The position numbers and the translations under genes were made by a program. From Oscillospiraceae bacterium (GTDB lineage Bacteria; Bacillota; Clostridia; Oscillospirales; Ruminococcaceae): a DNA stretch of 5,677 nt. The notes under the pieces were generated by a model. It did no database searches, had not been told where the DNA came from, and was given only the letters and a program-made list of their open reading frames with translations. Below are positions 1 to 5,677 of the stretch, in pieces. The DNA lies in the NCBI GenBank assembly GCA_016295145.1, contig JAEDLR010000080.1, forward strand, positions 1 through 5,677, given 5' to 3'. Numbering within the stretch: the first letter of the stretch is position 1; each line of letters opens with the position of its first letter.

Positions 1-216
1 GCTGCGGATGTTGCAAGAACCTATCTGCTGTTCTGTCTGGCAAATGCGCAGGAACTGGCTGACAAGTATCTCGACCTGTTCTGTAAAATGACCGATACCG
101 CAAAGCAGTATATCCAATCGTGGATGCCTATTGTTGCCGCTTCGCAGTCGGTCAAGGGCAATGAAAACGAACACGCGATGCTCAAACGCTGGGTCAATGT
201 GGTTGATTACGAATAA
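1..216 (+). CDS. C-terminal end of a probable APH-fold phosphotransferase (5' end outside window)
   Basis: Reading frame 1 is open from the first base to a TAA at 214-216, giving the last 71 residues of a protein. The fragment begins AADVARTYLLFCL, which resembles the helix after the metal-binding Asp in aminoglycoside/choline kinase-like (APH) proteins, where a D-x-x-x-DVARTYLL pattern is common. It then has helical segments around QELADKYLDLFC and WMPIVAASQSVKG and ends WVNVVDYE. The last helices resemble the ending of small clostridial APH-family proteins, where a WLPIVAAARLSEG-like segment is usual. Such enzymes transfer phosphate from ATP to a small hydroxylated substrate; the substrate cannot be told from this piece, and antibiotic resistance should not be assumed. 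The catalytic HGD and DxD motifs lie upstream of the window. The gene itself is certain; the family call rests on recalled resemblance and is moderate. Confidence 0.6.
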   Translation, partial: AADVARTYLLFCLANAQELADKYLDLFCKMTDTAKQYIQSWMPIVAASQSVKGNENEHAMLKRWVNVVDYE

Positions 217-280
217 ACCGTAACCAGATTGCGAATCCATCCGCGCTCACAGCAAAAAACCTTTTCCGAAACGCAAATCT

Positions 281-306
281 GCCGTCCCGATACACTTCGG
301 GGCGGC
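281..306 (+). other. GC-rich hairpin in the leader of the GH3 gene
   Basis: Bases 281-290 (GCCGTCCCGA) can pair with 297-306 (TCGGGGCGGC) to give a 10-bp stem with one U-G wobble and a 6-base loop, TACACT. It lies between the stop of the phosphotransferase gene and the ribosome binding site of the GH3 gene. Only two T's follow the stem, so it is not a classical intrinsic terminator. It might stabilise or separate messages at the gene boundary, or act weakly in termination. The pairing is visible; any role is inference. Confidence 0.45.
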
Positions 307-332
307 TTACCCATAGGCTATCACAGAATTAC

Positions 333-338
333 AAGGAG
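333..338 (+). promoter_or_regulatory. Ribosome binding site of the GH3 gene
   Basis: AAGGAG lies 8 bases before the ATG at 347. This is near-ideal spacing and supports that start. No convincing -35/-10 promoter pair is visible in 217-346, so the GH3 gene may be read through from the upstream gene or use a promoter I cannot recognise. Confidence 0.85.
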
Positions 339-346
339 CGATCCAT

Positions 347-3112
347 ATGGCTGCAATTCTTGATTGGAATGTCTATCTGCAAACTGCCGCAGATGCGGTC
401 GCAGAAGGCGTTGTCATGCTCAAAAACGATCATAATGCGCTCCCCCTCCCGAAAAATGAGGCAGTGGCGGTATTCGGCAGAATACAATTGCATTATTATA
501 AAAGTGGTACCGGTTCTGGCGGCATGGTCAATGCACCTGTGGTCACAGGTATCCTGGAAGGCCTTGCCGAGCAAGGCATTGCCGTGGATGAAACACTGCT
601 GCAAATCTACAAGGAGTGGGATCAAGCGCACCCCTATGATCTCGGCGAGGGTTGGGGCGCAGAGCCTTGGTCACAGCCCGAAATGCCCCTGACCGACGAA
701 ATCGCCGCAGAGAGCGCAAAAACACATAGCAGAGCCATCGTCGTCATCGGGCGCACCGCCGGCGAAGAACAGGATCACCGCACCGAAGCAGGTTCTTATC
801 TGCTGACCCAAGAAGAACTCACCATGCTGCAAACCGTGCGCCGCCATTTTCAGCGTATGATCGTGCTGCTGAATGTCGGCGGCATCATTGATATGCACGC
901 AATCGAATCGACTGCACCCGATGCCGTTTTGTACATCTGGCAAGGCGGCATGACAGGCGGCAGCGGCACGGCAGCCGTGCTCAGCGGCGAGGTCTCTCCC
1001 TCCGGAAAGCTGCCCGATACCATTGCCATGGATATCGCAGATTACCCCTCGCACCCGTATTTTGGCGATAAAAACCGCAATTTCCAGACCGAGGATATCT
1101 ACATCGGTTATCGTTATTTTGAAACCTTCGCAAAGGACAGAGTACGGTATCCCTTTGGCTTCGGGCTTTCCTATACACAGTTTACCGTATCGCTTGCCGC
1201 GGTTACGGAGGAGGACGACACCATCACCTTGACCGCCGCCGTGAAAAACATCGGCGCATATAGCGGCAAAGAGGTGGTGCAGCTCTATGTGGAAGCACCG
1301 CAAGGGGCACTCGGTAAGCCTACCAGAGCCCTTTGCGGCTTTGCGAAAACCCGTACGCTGGCACCGGATGAGCAGGATCTGCTGACACTGCATATCCGTC
1401 TGCGCGACCTCGCCTCCTACGATGACAGCGGTGCTACGGGCAACCCCTATTGCTATGTACTGGAAGCAGGCGCATATCAGTTTTATCTGGGCACCGATGT
1501 GCGCTCCGCCGAGAAATGCTACACCTATCTGCAAGCGGAAACCGAAGTGACCTCGCGCTGTGTGCAATGCATGGCACCCGTACTCCCCTTTGAGCGTATG
1601 CGCCCCGAAGCGGATGATGAGGGCTACCATATCGTTATGGAGCCTGTGCCGCTTTCCAAGGTGGATGAAGTGGAACGGTATCGCATGGCGCTGCCCTCCG
1701 AGATTCCGCATACCGGTGATATGGGCATCACCTTGCAGGATGTGAAAAACGGTACTGCGACCCTGCGTGCCTTTATTGCACAGCTTTCCAGAGAGGAACT
1801 CTCCTCGCTGGTGCGTGGCGAGGGTATGGGCAGCCCGAGAGTGACGGCAGGTACGGCATCTGCGTTTGGCGGTGTATCCAAAGCACTGGAACACTACGGT
1901 ATCCCGGCAGTATGCTGCTCCGACGGGCCTTCGGGTATGCGTCTGGATTGCGGCACGCCGGCGTTCAGTCTGCCCAATGGCACACTGCTTGCCGCCACAT
2001 TTAATACAGAACTGCTCAGGCAGTTGTTTACCCTGATGGGATTGGAAATGCGAGCCAATCGGGTGGATTGCTTGCTTGGCCCAGGTATGAATCTGCACCG
2101 CCACCCCTTAAACGGCAGAAATTTTGAATATTTCTCCGAGGATCCTTATCTCACCGGTATGATGGCCACCGCACAGTTGGAGGGTCTTCACAGCGTGGGC
2201 GTGACGGGTACGCTCAAACATTTTTGCGGCAACGAGCAGGAAACCAACCGCCATTTTCTGGATGCAGTCATCTCGGAGCGTGCACTCCGAGAGGTATATC
2301 TGAAAGGCTTTGAGATCGCTGTGAAACAGGGAAAAGCCAAAAGCATCATGACGACCTACGGCTCTGTCAACGGTCTGTGGACTGCGGGAAATCCCGACCT
2401 GACCACCCTGATCCTGCGCGAGGAGTGGGGCTTTTCTGGCATTGCCATGACCGACTGGTGGGCGAATATCAACCGTCGCGGCGAAGAACCGCGCAGAGAT
2501 CTGTTCTCGGTGATGGTCGCCGCACAGAACGACCTGTACATGGTCTGCGCCGATACCGAAACCCCCGATGCCGATATCATGCAGGCACTGGAAAACGGCA
2601 CGCTGACCCTCGGTGAGCTGCAGCGCTGTGCCGCCAATATCTGCGGATTTATCCTGCGCACCCCTGCAATGCAGCGGCTTTGCGGCACTGCCGAGGAAGT
2701 GCAGATTCTCAACCGTCCCACGGAGGGTCAGCCCCAGGAGGGTGCGGTGCAGTTCTTTGCACTGGATACGGATACGCTCACCATTCCGCTGGAAGAGATC
2801 AGCACGGAGCGCGGTACGGCATTCAGCTTTGCACTGGATGTAAAGACGATGGGATACTATCATATCACACTTACGGCAAGCTCCGATGCAGGCACGCTGG
2901 CGCAAATGCCCGTAACGCTGTTCAGCATGGGTACGGCACAGAACACCTTCACATGGAACGGCACCGAGGGCAAGCCTGTATCCTTCAGCACGAATATCCC
3001 GATGTTCTCGCGCTTTACCACCATGCGTCTGTATTTTGCACAAAGCGGCTTGAAAATGCACAGCATCTCCTTTGCACGCACAGTGGAGAATGTCAACATT
3101 GCCGCGCTGTAA
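347..3112 (+). CDS. Glycoside hydrolase family 3 beta-glycosidase, domain-swapped type (probable cytoplasmic beta-glucosidase)
   Basis: The 921-residue protein is a retaining GH3 enzyme that probably releases terminal beta-linked sugars, most likely glucose, from oligosaccharides or glycosides. Its domains are in the reverse of the usual order. The alpha/beta-sandwich (GH3_C) domain comes first, about residues 10-240, opening with an EGVVMLKN signature. A fibronectin-III-like domain follows, about 265-390, after PFGFGLSYT. The TIM-barrel (GH3_N) domain is about 470-770. In the barrel, SDGPSG (525-530), GRNFEYFSEDP (590-600) and KHFCGNE (624-630) form the substrate pocket. D703 in MTDWW is the expected nucleophile. 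E140 in GRTAGEEQD (135-143) is the likely acid/base by comparison with other GH3 beta-glucosidases. Residues about 790-921 are beta-rich and unassigned. There is no signal peptide or membrane segment. The start is fixed by AAGGAG 8 bases upstream. The same order is known from Ruminococcus albus and Butyrivibrio beta-glucosidases. The exact sugar specificity (glucoside, xyloside or other) cannot be read from the sequence. Confidence 0.93.
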   Translation: MAAILDWNVYLQTAADAVAEGVVMLKNDHNALPLPKNEAVAVFGRIQLHYYKSGTGSGGMVNAPVVTGILEGLAEQGIAVDETLLQIYKEWDQAHPYDLGEGWGAEPWSQPEMPLTDEIAAESAKTHSRAIVVIGRTAGEEQDHRTEAGSYLLTQEELTMLQTVRRHFQRMIVLLNVGGIIDMHAIESTAPDAVLYIWQGGMTGGSGTAAVLSGEVSPSGKLPDTIAMDIADYPSHPYFGDKNRNFQTEDIYIGYRYFETFAKDRVRYPFGFGLSYTQFTVSLAAVTEEDDTITLTAAVKNIGAYSGKEVVQLYVEAPQGALGKPTRALCGFAKTRTLAPDEQDLLTLHIRLRDLASYDDSGATGNPYCYVLEAGAYQFYLGTDVRSAEKCYTYLQAETEVTSRCVQCMAPVLPFERMRPEADDEGYHIVMEPVPLSKVDEVERYRMALPSEIPHTGDMGITLQDVKNGTATLRAFIAQLSREELSSLVRGEGMGSPRVTAGTASAFGGVSKALEHYGIPAVCCSDGPSGMRLDCGTPAFSLPNGTLLAATFNTELLRQLFTLMGLEMRANRVDCLLGPGMNLHRHPLNGRNFEYFSEDPYLTGMMATAQLEGLHSVGVTGTLKHFCGNEQETNRHFLDAVISERALREVYLKGFEIAVKQGKAKSIMTTYGSVNGLWTAGNPDLTTLILREEWGFSGIAMTDWWANINRRGEEPRRDLFSVMVAAQNDLYMVCADTETPDADIMQALENGTLTLGELQRCAANICGFILRTPAMQRLCGTAEEVQILNRPTEGQPQEGAVQFFALDTDTLTIPLEEISTERGTAFSFALDVKTMGYYHITLTASSDAGTLAQMPVTLFSMGTAQNTFTWNGTEGKPVSFSTNIPMFSRFTTMRLYFAQSGLKMHSISFARTVENVNIAAL

Positions 3113-3118
3113 TCGCAC

Positions 3119-3153
3119 AAAAGAGAAGTCCCTCCGCAAGGACTTCTCTTTTT
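3119..3153 (+). terminator. Intrinsic (Rho-independent) terminator after the GH3 gene
   Basis: AAAAGAGAAGTCC (3119-3131) is the exact reverse complement of GGACTTCTCTTTT (3140-3152), giving a perfect 13-bp stem with an 8-base loop. Bases 3149-3153 form a run of five T's at the 3' side. It begins 6 bases past the GH3 stop codon and should end that transcript. The A-run on the left arm could give weak termination from the other strand, but no minus-strand gene is present to need it. Confidence 0.93.
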
Positions 3154-3188
3154 CTGCACATTATTTTCGCGCAGTACGCGCTTTTGAC

Positions 3189-3217
3189 TTGCATTTTACT
3201 AGAAAAAATGGTATACT
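3189..3217 (+). promoter_or_regulatory. Probable sigma-A promoter for recJ-rel, with extended -10
   Basis: TATACT at 3212-3217 is a good -10 box, with TG at 3209-3210 as an extended -10 element. A weak -35, TTGCAT (3189-3194), lies at the ideal 17-base spacing. A better -35 match, TTGACT (3184-3189), sits at 22 bases, which is too far. Transcription would start near 3224, leaving a leader of about 35 bases before recJ. The position just after a terminator and before a housekeeping operon supports the call. Confidence 0.7.
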
Positions 3218-3240
3218 GAAAAGAATGGTATCATCATAAC

Positions 3241-3248
3241 AGGAGGTG
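3241..3248 (+). promoter_or_regulatory. Ribosome binding site of recJ (full anti-SD match, long spacer)
   Basis: AGGAGGTG is complementary to all eight bases of the usual 16S 3' end, but it ends 11 bases before the ATG at 3260, slightly longer than usual. A CTG at 3257 in the same frame would have 8-base spacing but is a rare start codon. ATG is preferred. Confidence 0.8.
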
Positions 3249-3259
3249 GGTACACACTG

Positions 3260-5296
3260 ATGCAGAAGCAATGGAAAATCGGACAGCCCGATGTAACGGC
3301 AGCCGCCGCTTTGAGTGAAGCACTGGGCATCACACAAATATGTGCGGAGGTGTTGCTTTCCCGTGGCATTTCGTCACCACAGCTTGCAAAAGATTTTCTG
3401 GATGCAACGCCCCTCTCCAACCCCTTTCTGTTGATGGATATGGACAAAGCAGTGGCACGCATCATGCAGGCAATTGAAAACAGCGAGGCCATTTGCGTTT
3501 ACGGAGATTACGATTGCGACGGCGTGACGGCTACCGTCATGCTCACCGATTGGCTCACCTATGCAGGCGCAAATGTACGCTGGTATATTCCCACGCGAAA
3601 AGAGGGCTACGGCATCCGCAAAGAGCAGATTGATATGCTGAAAGCCCAAGGCACTTCATTAATTATCACGGTAGATAATGGCATTTCTGCTGTGGAGGAG
3701 GCAAGCTATATCCGTCAGTGCGGCATGGAGCTTGTCATTACCGACCACCACCGCCCCGGCGATGTTCTGCCCGATGCTGTTGCCGTCGTTGACCCCCACC
3801 GTGCCGATTGCCCCTCGCCCTTTAAGCAGCTCTGCGGTGCTGGCGTTGTGCTGAAGCTCATCGCAGCACTGGAGGGCGGCGATTACGACTCTGCCATTGA
3901 ACAATTTGGTGATCTTGCCGCACTCGCTACCGTTGCCGATGTGGTCGATTTAAGCGGCGAAAACCGCTATCTGGTCAAGCGCGGCATGGAGCTGCTGCGC
4001 AATACCGAACGCATGGGTCTGCTTTCTCTGATGGCAGTTTGTGCCATTGATAACCATAAGCCCATTACCGCTGCCATGGCTGCATTTCAGTTGACACCCC
4101 GTATCAATGCGGCGGGCAGATTCGCCTCGGCCTCTATTGCGGCGCGTCTGCTGCTGACCGATGACCCCGAGGAGGCTACACTACTGGCGGCACAGATTCA
4201 AACGCTGAACGATGAACGCCGCGCCACGGAAAAGGTCATCACCGAACAGATTCTGGATACAATCTGTCAAAATCCGCAGGTGTTGCATCACCGCGTGTTG
4301 GTATTTGTGGGCGAAAACTGGCATCACGGCGTGGTTGGCATTGTTGCCGCACGGCTGATGGAACGGTTCGGAAAGCCCTGTTTTCTGCTTTCCCGAGAGG
4401 ATGGCGAGGGCTATCGAGGCTCTGCGCGCAGCTTTGGCACGTTCTCCGTGTTCGATTGTTTACACGCCTGTGCGCCGCATCTGGTGCGCTATGGCGGGCA
4501 CCCCGGCGCAGGCGGATTTACCGTTGCGGCTGAATCGCTTACCGCATTTTGTGACGCAATTGAGGCATATGCGGCAGCCAATCACGCTGCCATGCCCGCT
4601 ATGACCGTACACGCAGAGCGTGCCGTTTCCGCCGCAGATCTCAACATTCGCAATATTGACGGTCTGCGCATTCTGGAACCCTACGGTGCAGGCAACCCGC
4701 AGCCGATGTTTGCGCTGTTACAGGTGTTGGTACAGGAGCGTATCTCTATTGGGGGCGGCAAATATGCCAAGCTGAAAGGCTTGCAGGGCAATGTGCCCAT
4801 AGAACTGCTGATTTTCCGCTGCACTGCCGAGGAATCGGGTATCCGCACGGGGATGCAGTATGATTTTCTGGTCACCCCTGAAGTCAAGCAGTTTCAGGGC
4901 AGAGCGCAGTTAGGCATCCGCGCTGAAGAATGGCGGGTGTCTGGTTTGCAGCAGGCACAGATGATCGCCGCAGAGCAGGCATATGAAGCATACTGCCGAA
5001 AGGAATCGCTGCCCAGTGCCTACTACGCCAAAATGTGCCCCGATCGCGATGCACTGGTGGCATTTTACCAGGCAACAGAGCGCAATCCGCAGCCGATGGA
5101 ACTGATTTGCCGCCGATTGAAGGACACTGATATGAACTACTGTCGTGCGCGTATTTGCGCCGATATTCTCAGTGAACTGCAACTGATCGAACATAATATT
5201 GTTGCAGACACAGTCCGTTTATTACCAGTCAGACAAAAGCGTGCGCTCTCGGAATCGACGATACTGCACGAGATTCACGCACTTGCTCATCAATAA
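3260..5296 (+). CDS. recJ: Single-stranded-DNA-specific 5'-3' exonuclease RecJ
   Basis: This is the 678-residue cytoplasmic nuclease that degrades single-stranded DNA 5' to 3' in recombinational repair, mismatch repair and base excision repair. The DHH-family metal-binding motifs are all present. They are YGDYDCDG (81-88, with D83, D85 and D87), VDNG (138-141), TDHHRPG (161-167), VVDPH (176-180) and ATVADVVDL (223-231, with D227). The DHHA1 domain follows, with GYRGSARS (384-391) and the glycine-rich YGGHPGAGGF (411-420). The OB-fold DNA-binding region starts near LEPYGAGNPQP (472-482). The protein is longer than E. coli RecJ (577 residues) and shorter than B. subtilis RecJ (about 786). Residues about 565-678 are a helical C-terminal extension, as is common in Firmicutes. 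No catalytic residue is missing. The gene has its own promoter just upstream and is followed after 40 bases by a rel gene in the same direction. Confidence 0.96.
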   Translation: MQKQWKIGQPDVTAAAALSEALGITQICAEVLLSRGISSPQLAKDFLDATPLSNPFLLMDMDKAVARIMQAIENSEAICVYGDYDCDGVTATVMLTDWLTYAGANVRWYIPTRKEGYGIRKEQIDMLKAQGTSLIITVDNGISAVEEASYIRQCGMELVITDHHRPGDVLPDAVAVVDPHRADCPSPFKQLCGAGVVLKLIAALEGGDYDSAIEQFGDLAALATVADVVDLSGENRYLVKRGMELLRNTERMGLLSLMAVCAIDNHKPITAAMAAFQLTPRINAAGRFASASIAARLLLTDDPEEATLLAAQIQTLNDERRATEKVITEQILDTICQNPQVLHHRVLVFVGENWHHGVVGIVAARLMERFGKPCFLLSREDGEGYRGSARSFGTFSVFDCLHACAPHLVRYGGHPGAGGFTVAAESLTAFCDAIEAYAAANHAAMPAMTVHAERAVSAADLNIRNIDGLRILEPYGAGNPQPMFALLQVLVQERISIGGGKYAKLKGLQGNVPIELLIFRCTAEESGIRTGMQYDFLVTPEVKQFQGRAQLGIRAEEWRVSGLQQAQMIAAEQAYEAYCRKESLPSAYYAKMCPDRDALVAFYQATERNPQPMELICRRLKDTDMNYCRARICADILSELQLIEHNIVADTVRLLPVRQKRALSESTILHEIHALAHQ

Positions 5297-5320
5297 ATCA
5301 TACATCAGCACGATGCACAG

Positions 5321-5329
5321 AAAGGAGTG
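5321..5329 (+). promoter_or_regulatory. Ribosome binding site that decides the TTG start of the rel gene
   Basis: AAAGGAGTG (core GGAG at 5324-5327) lies 9 bases before TTG at 5337. The in-frame ATG at 5313 lies upstream of this site and has no ribosome binding site of its own. The ATGs at 5379 and 5397 are too far downstream to use it. It is the only strong Shine-Dalgarno sequence in the 40-base gap after recJ, in which I see no terminator. Confidence 0.75.
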
Positions 5330-5336
5330 TACCCCA

Positions 5337-5677
5337 TTGCTCAACGATTATGATGACCGCAGTTGCTCTATCGACGCTATGATTTCCAAGATTCTAATGG
5401 AAGATAAGCAATATGATATCAGCAAGCTGATTACCGCCTACGAATTTGCCAAAAAAAGCCACGAGGGTCAGACCCGTTCTTCCGGCGAACCATATATCAA
5501 GCACCCCGTGGCAGTTGCCTACGAACTGCTGGAGCTGGGCATGGATACCGATACCCTGTGCGCGGCTTTTCTGCATGATGTGGTAGAGGACACGCCCGTC
5601 ACACTGGATGATGTACGCAAACGATTCGGGCAGGATGTGGCACTGCTGGTGGATGGCGTAACAAAACTGGAAAAAAT
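5337..5677 (+). CDS. rel: RelA/SpoT-family bifunctional (p)ppGpp synthetase/hydrolase, N-terminal part (3' end outside window)
   Basis: The first 113 codons of a stringent-response enzyme are present, cut by the window edge. The visible part is the HD hydrolase domain, which breaks down (p)ppGpp. All hydrolase residues in view are present: R47, H56 in YIKHPV, H80-D81 in FLHD, and E84-D85 in VVEDT. These correspond to R44, H53, H77-D78 and E81-D82 of the well-studied streptococcal Rel protein, a constant shift of three residues. The domain continues into VDGVTKLEK, as in B. subtilis RelA. So the hydrolase half appears active; the synthetase, TGS and ACT domains would lie beyond the window, and their presence is inferred. 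The TTG start at 5337 is chosen because of its ribosome binding site and because it gives the family's usual N-terminal length. Alternative starts are ATG 5313, 5379 and 5397. It is probably co-transcribed with recJ. Confidence 0.93.
   Translation, partial: MLNDYDDRSCSIDAMISKILMEDKQYDISKLITAYEFAKKSHEGQTRSSGEPYIKHPVAVAYELLELGMDTDTLCAAFLHDVVEDTPVTLDDVRKRFGQDVALLVDGVTKLEK

Noticed and set aside
217..346. A possible promoter or riboswitch ahead of the GH3 gene
   Set aside because: TATCAC at 319-324 is a poor -10 with no -35 at proper spacing. Apart from the 281-306 hairpin I see no conserved riboswitch core, and the gap is short.
671..2104. A 477-codon open frame on the minus strand, antisense to the GH3 gene
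   Set aside because: The + strand frame carries clear GH3 motifs across this whole stretch. The antisense translation is rich in His, Cys and Gly with no recognisable domain, as expected from the codon bias of the real gene.
2108..3139. A 343-codon open frame on the minus strand
   Set aside because: It mirrors the GH3 barrel and tail, runs through the terminator stem, and has no recognisable motif. It is a shadow frame.
3169..3181. Small hairpin GCGC-AGTAC-GCGC followed by TTTT, as a second terminator
   Set aside because: Only four base pairs, and it overlaps the recJ promoter region. The perfect 13-bp terminator just upstream already accounts for termination.
2680..3219. A 179-codon open frame on the + strand running past the GH3 stop
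   Set aside because: It overlaps the GH3 gene in another frame, has Arg/His-rich composition without domain features, and crosses the terminator and the recJ promoter.
1..5677. Mobile element, CRISPR array, tRNA or other exotic system
   Set aside because: No transposase or integrase, terminal inverted repeats, regularly spaced repeats or tRNA-like cloverleaf were seen. Genes and intergenic sequence account for the window.

Overview
The window looks like ordinary chromosome from an anaerobic Firmicute (Bacillota), most likely a gut- or rumen-type member of the Clostridia near Ruminococcus. This rests on three things. The family 3 glycoside hydrolase has its domains in the swapped order known from Ruminococcus albus and Butyrivibrio beta-glucosidases. 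recJ is followed directly by a rel-type (p)ppGpp gene, a Firmicutes linkage. The ribosome binding sites are strong and purine-rich (AAGGAG, AGGAGGTG, AAAGGAG). The species assignment is inference; no rRNA or other marker is present. All genes lie on the + strand.

Layout. Bases 1-216 are the last 71 codons of a gene that probably encodes a small-molecule phosphotransferase of the aminoglycoside phosphotransferase (APH) fold. A 130-base gap (217-346) holds a GC-rich hairpin and then a ribosome binding site. Bases 347-3112 encode a complete 921-residue GH3 beta-glycosidase with no signal peptide, so it probably acts on imported oligosaccharides or glycosides in the cytoplasm. A strong intrinsic terminator (3119-3153) ends that unit. 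A second transcription unit begins at a promoter around 3189-3217. It carries complete recJ (3260-5296, single-strand DNA 5'-3' exonuclease) and, 40 bases later, the start of a bifunctional (p)ppGpp synthetase/hydrolase gene (5337 to the window edge).

How the genes relate. The GH3 gene is a sugar-catabolism gene, and the terminator plus new promoter separate it from the recJ-rel unit. That second unit is housekeeping: recombination and repair nuclease, then stringent response enzyme, probably co-transcribed. I found no mobile element, CRISPR array, tRNA, rRNA or defence system, and no evidence for a novel system. The points most worth a second look are the domain-swapped GH3 with its unassigned C-terminal beta-rich region, the hairpin in its leader, the TTG start of the rel gene, and a 17-base-period repeat over the recJ promoter.
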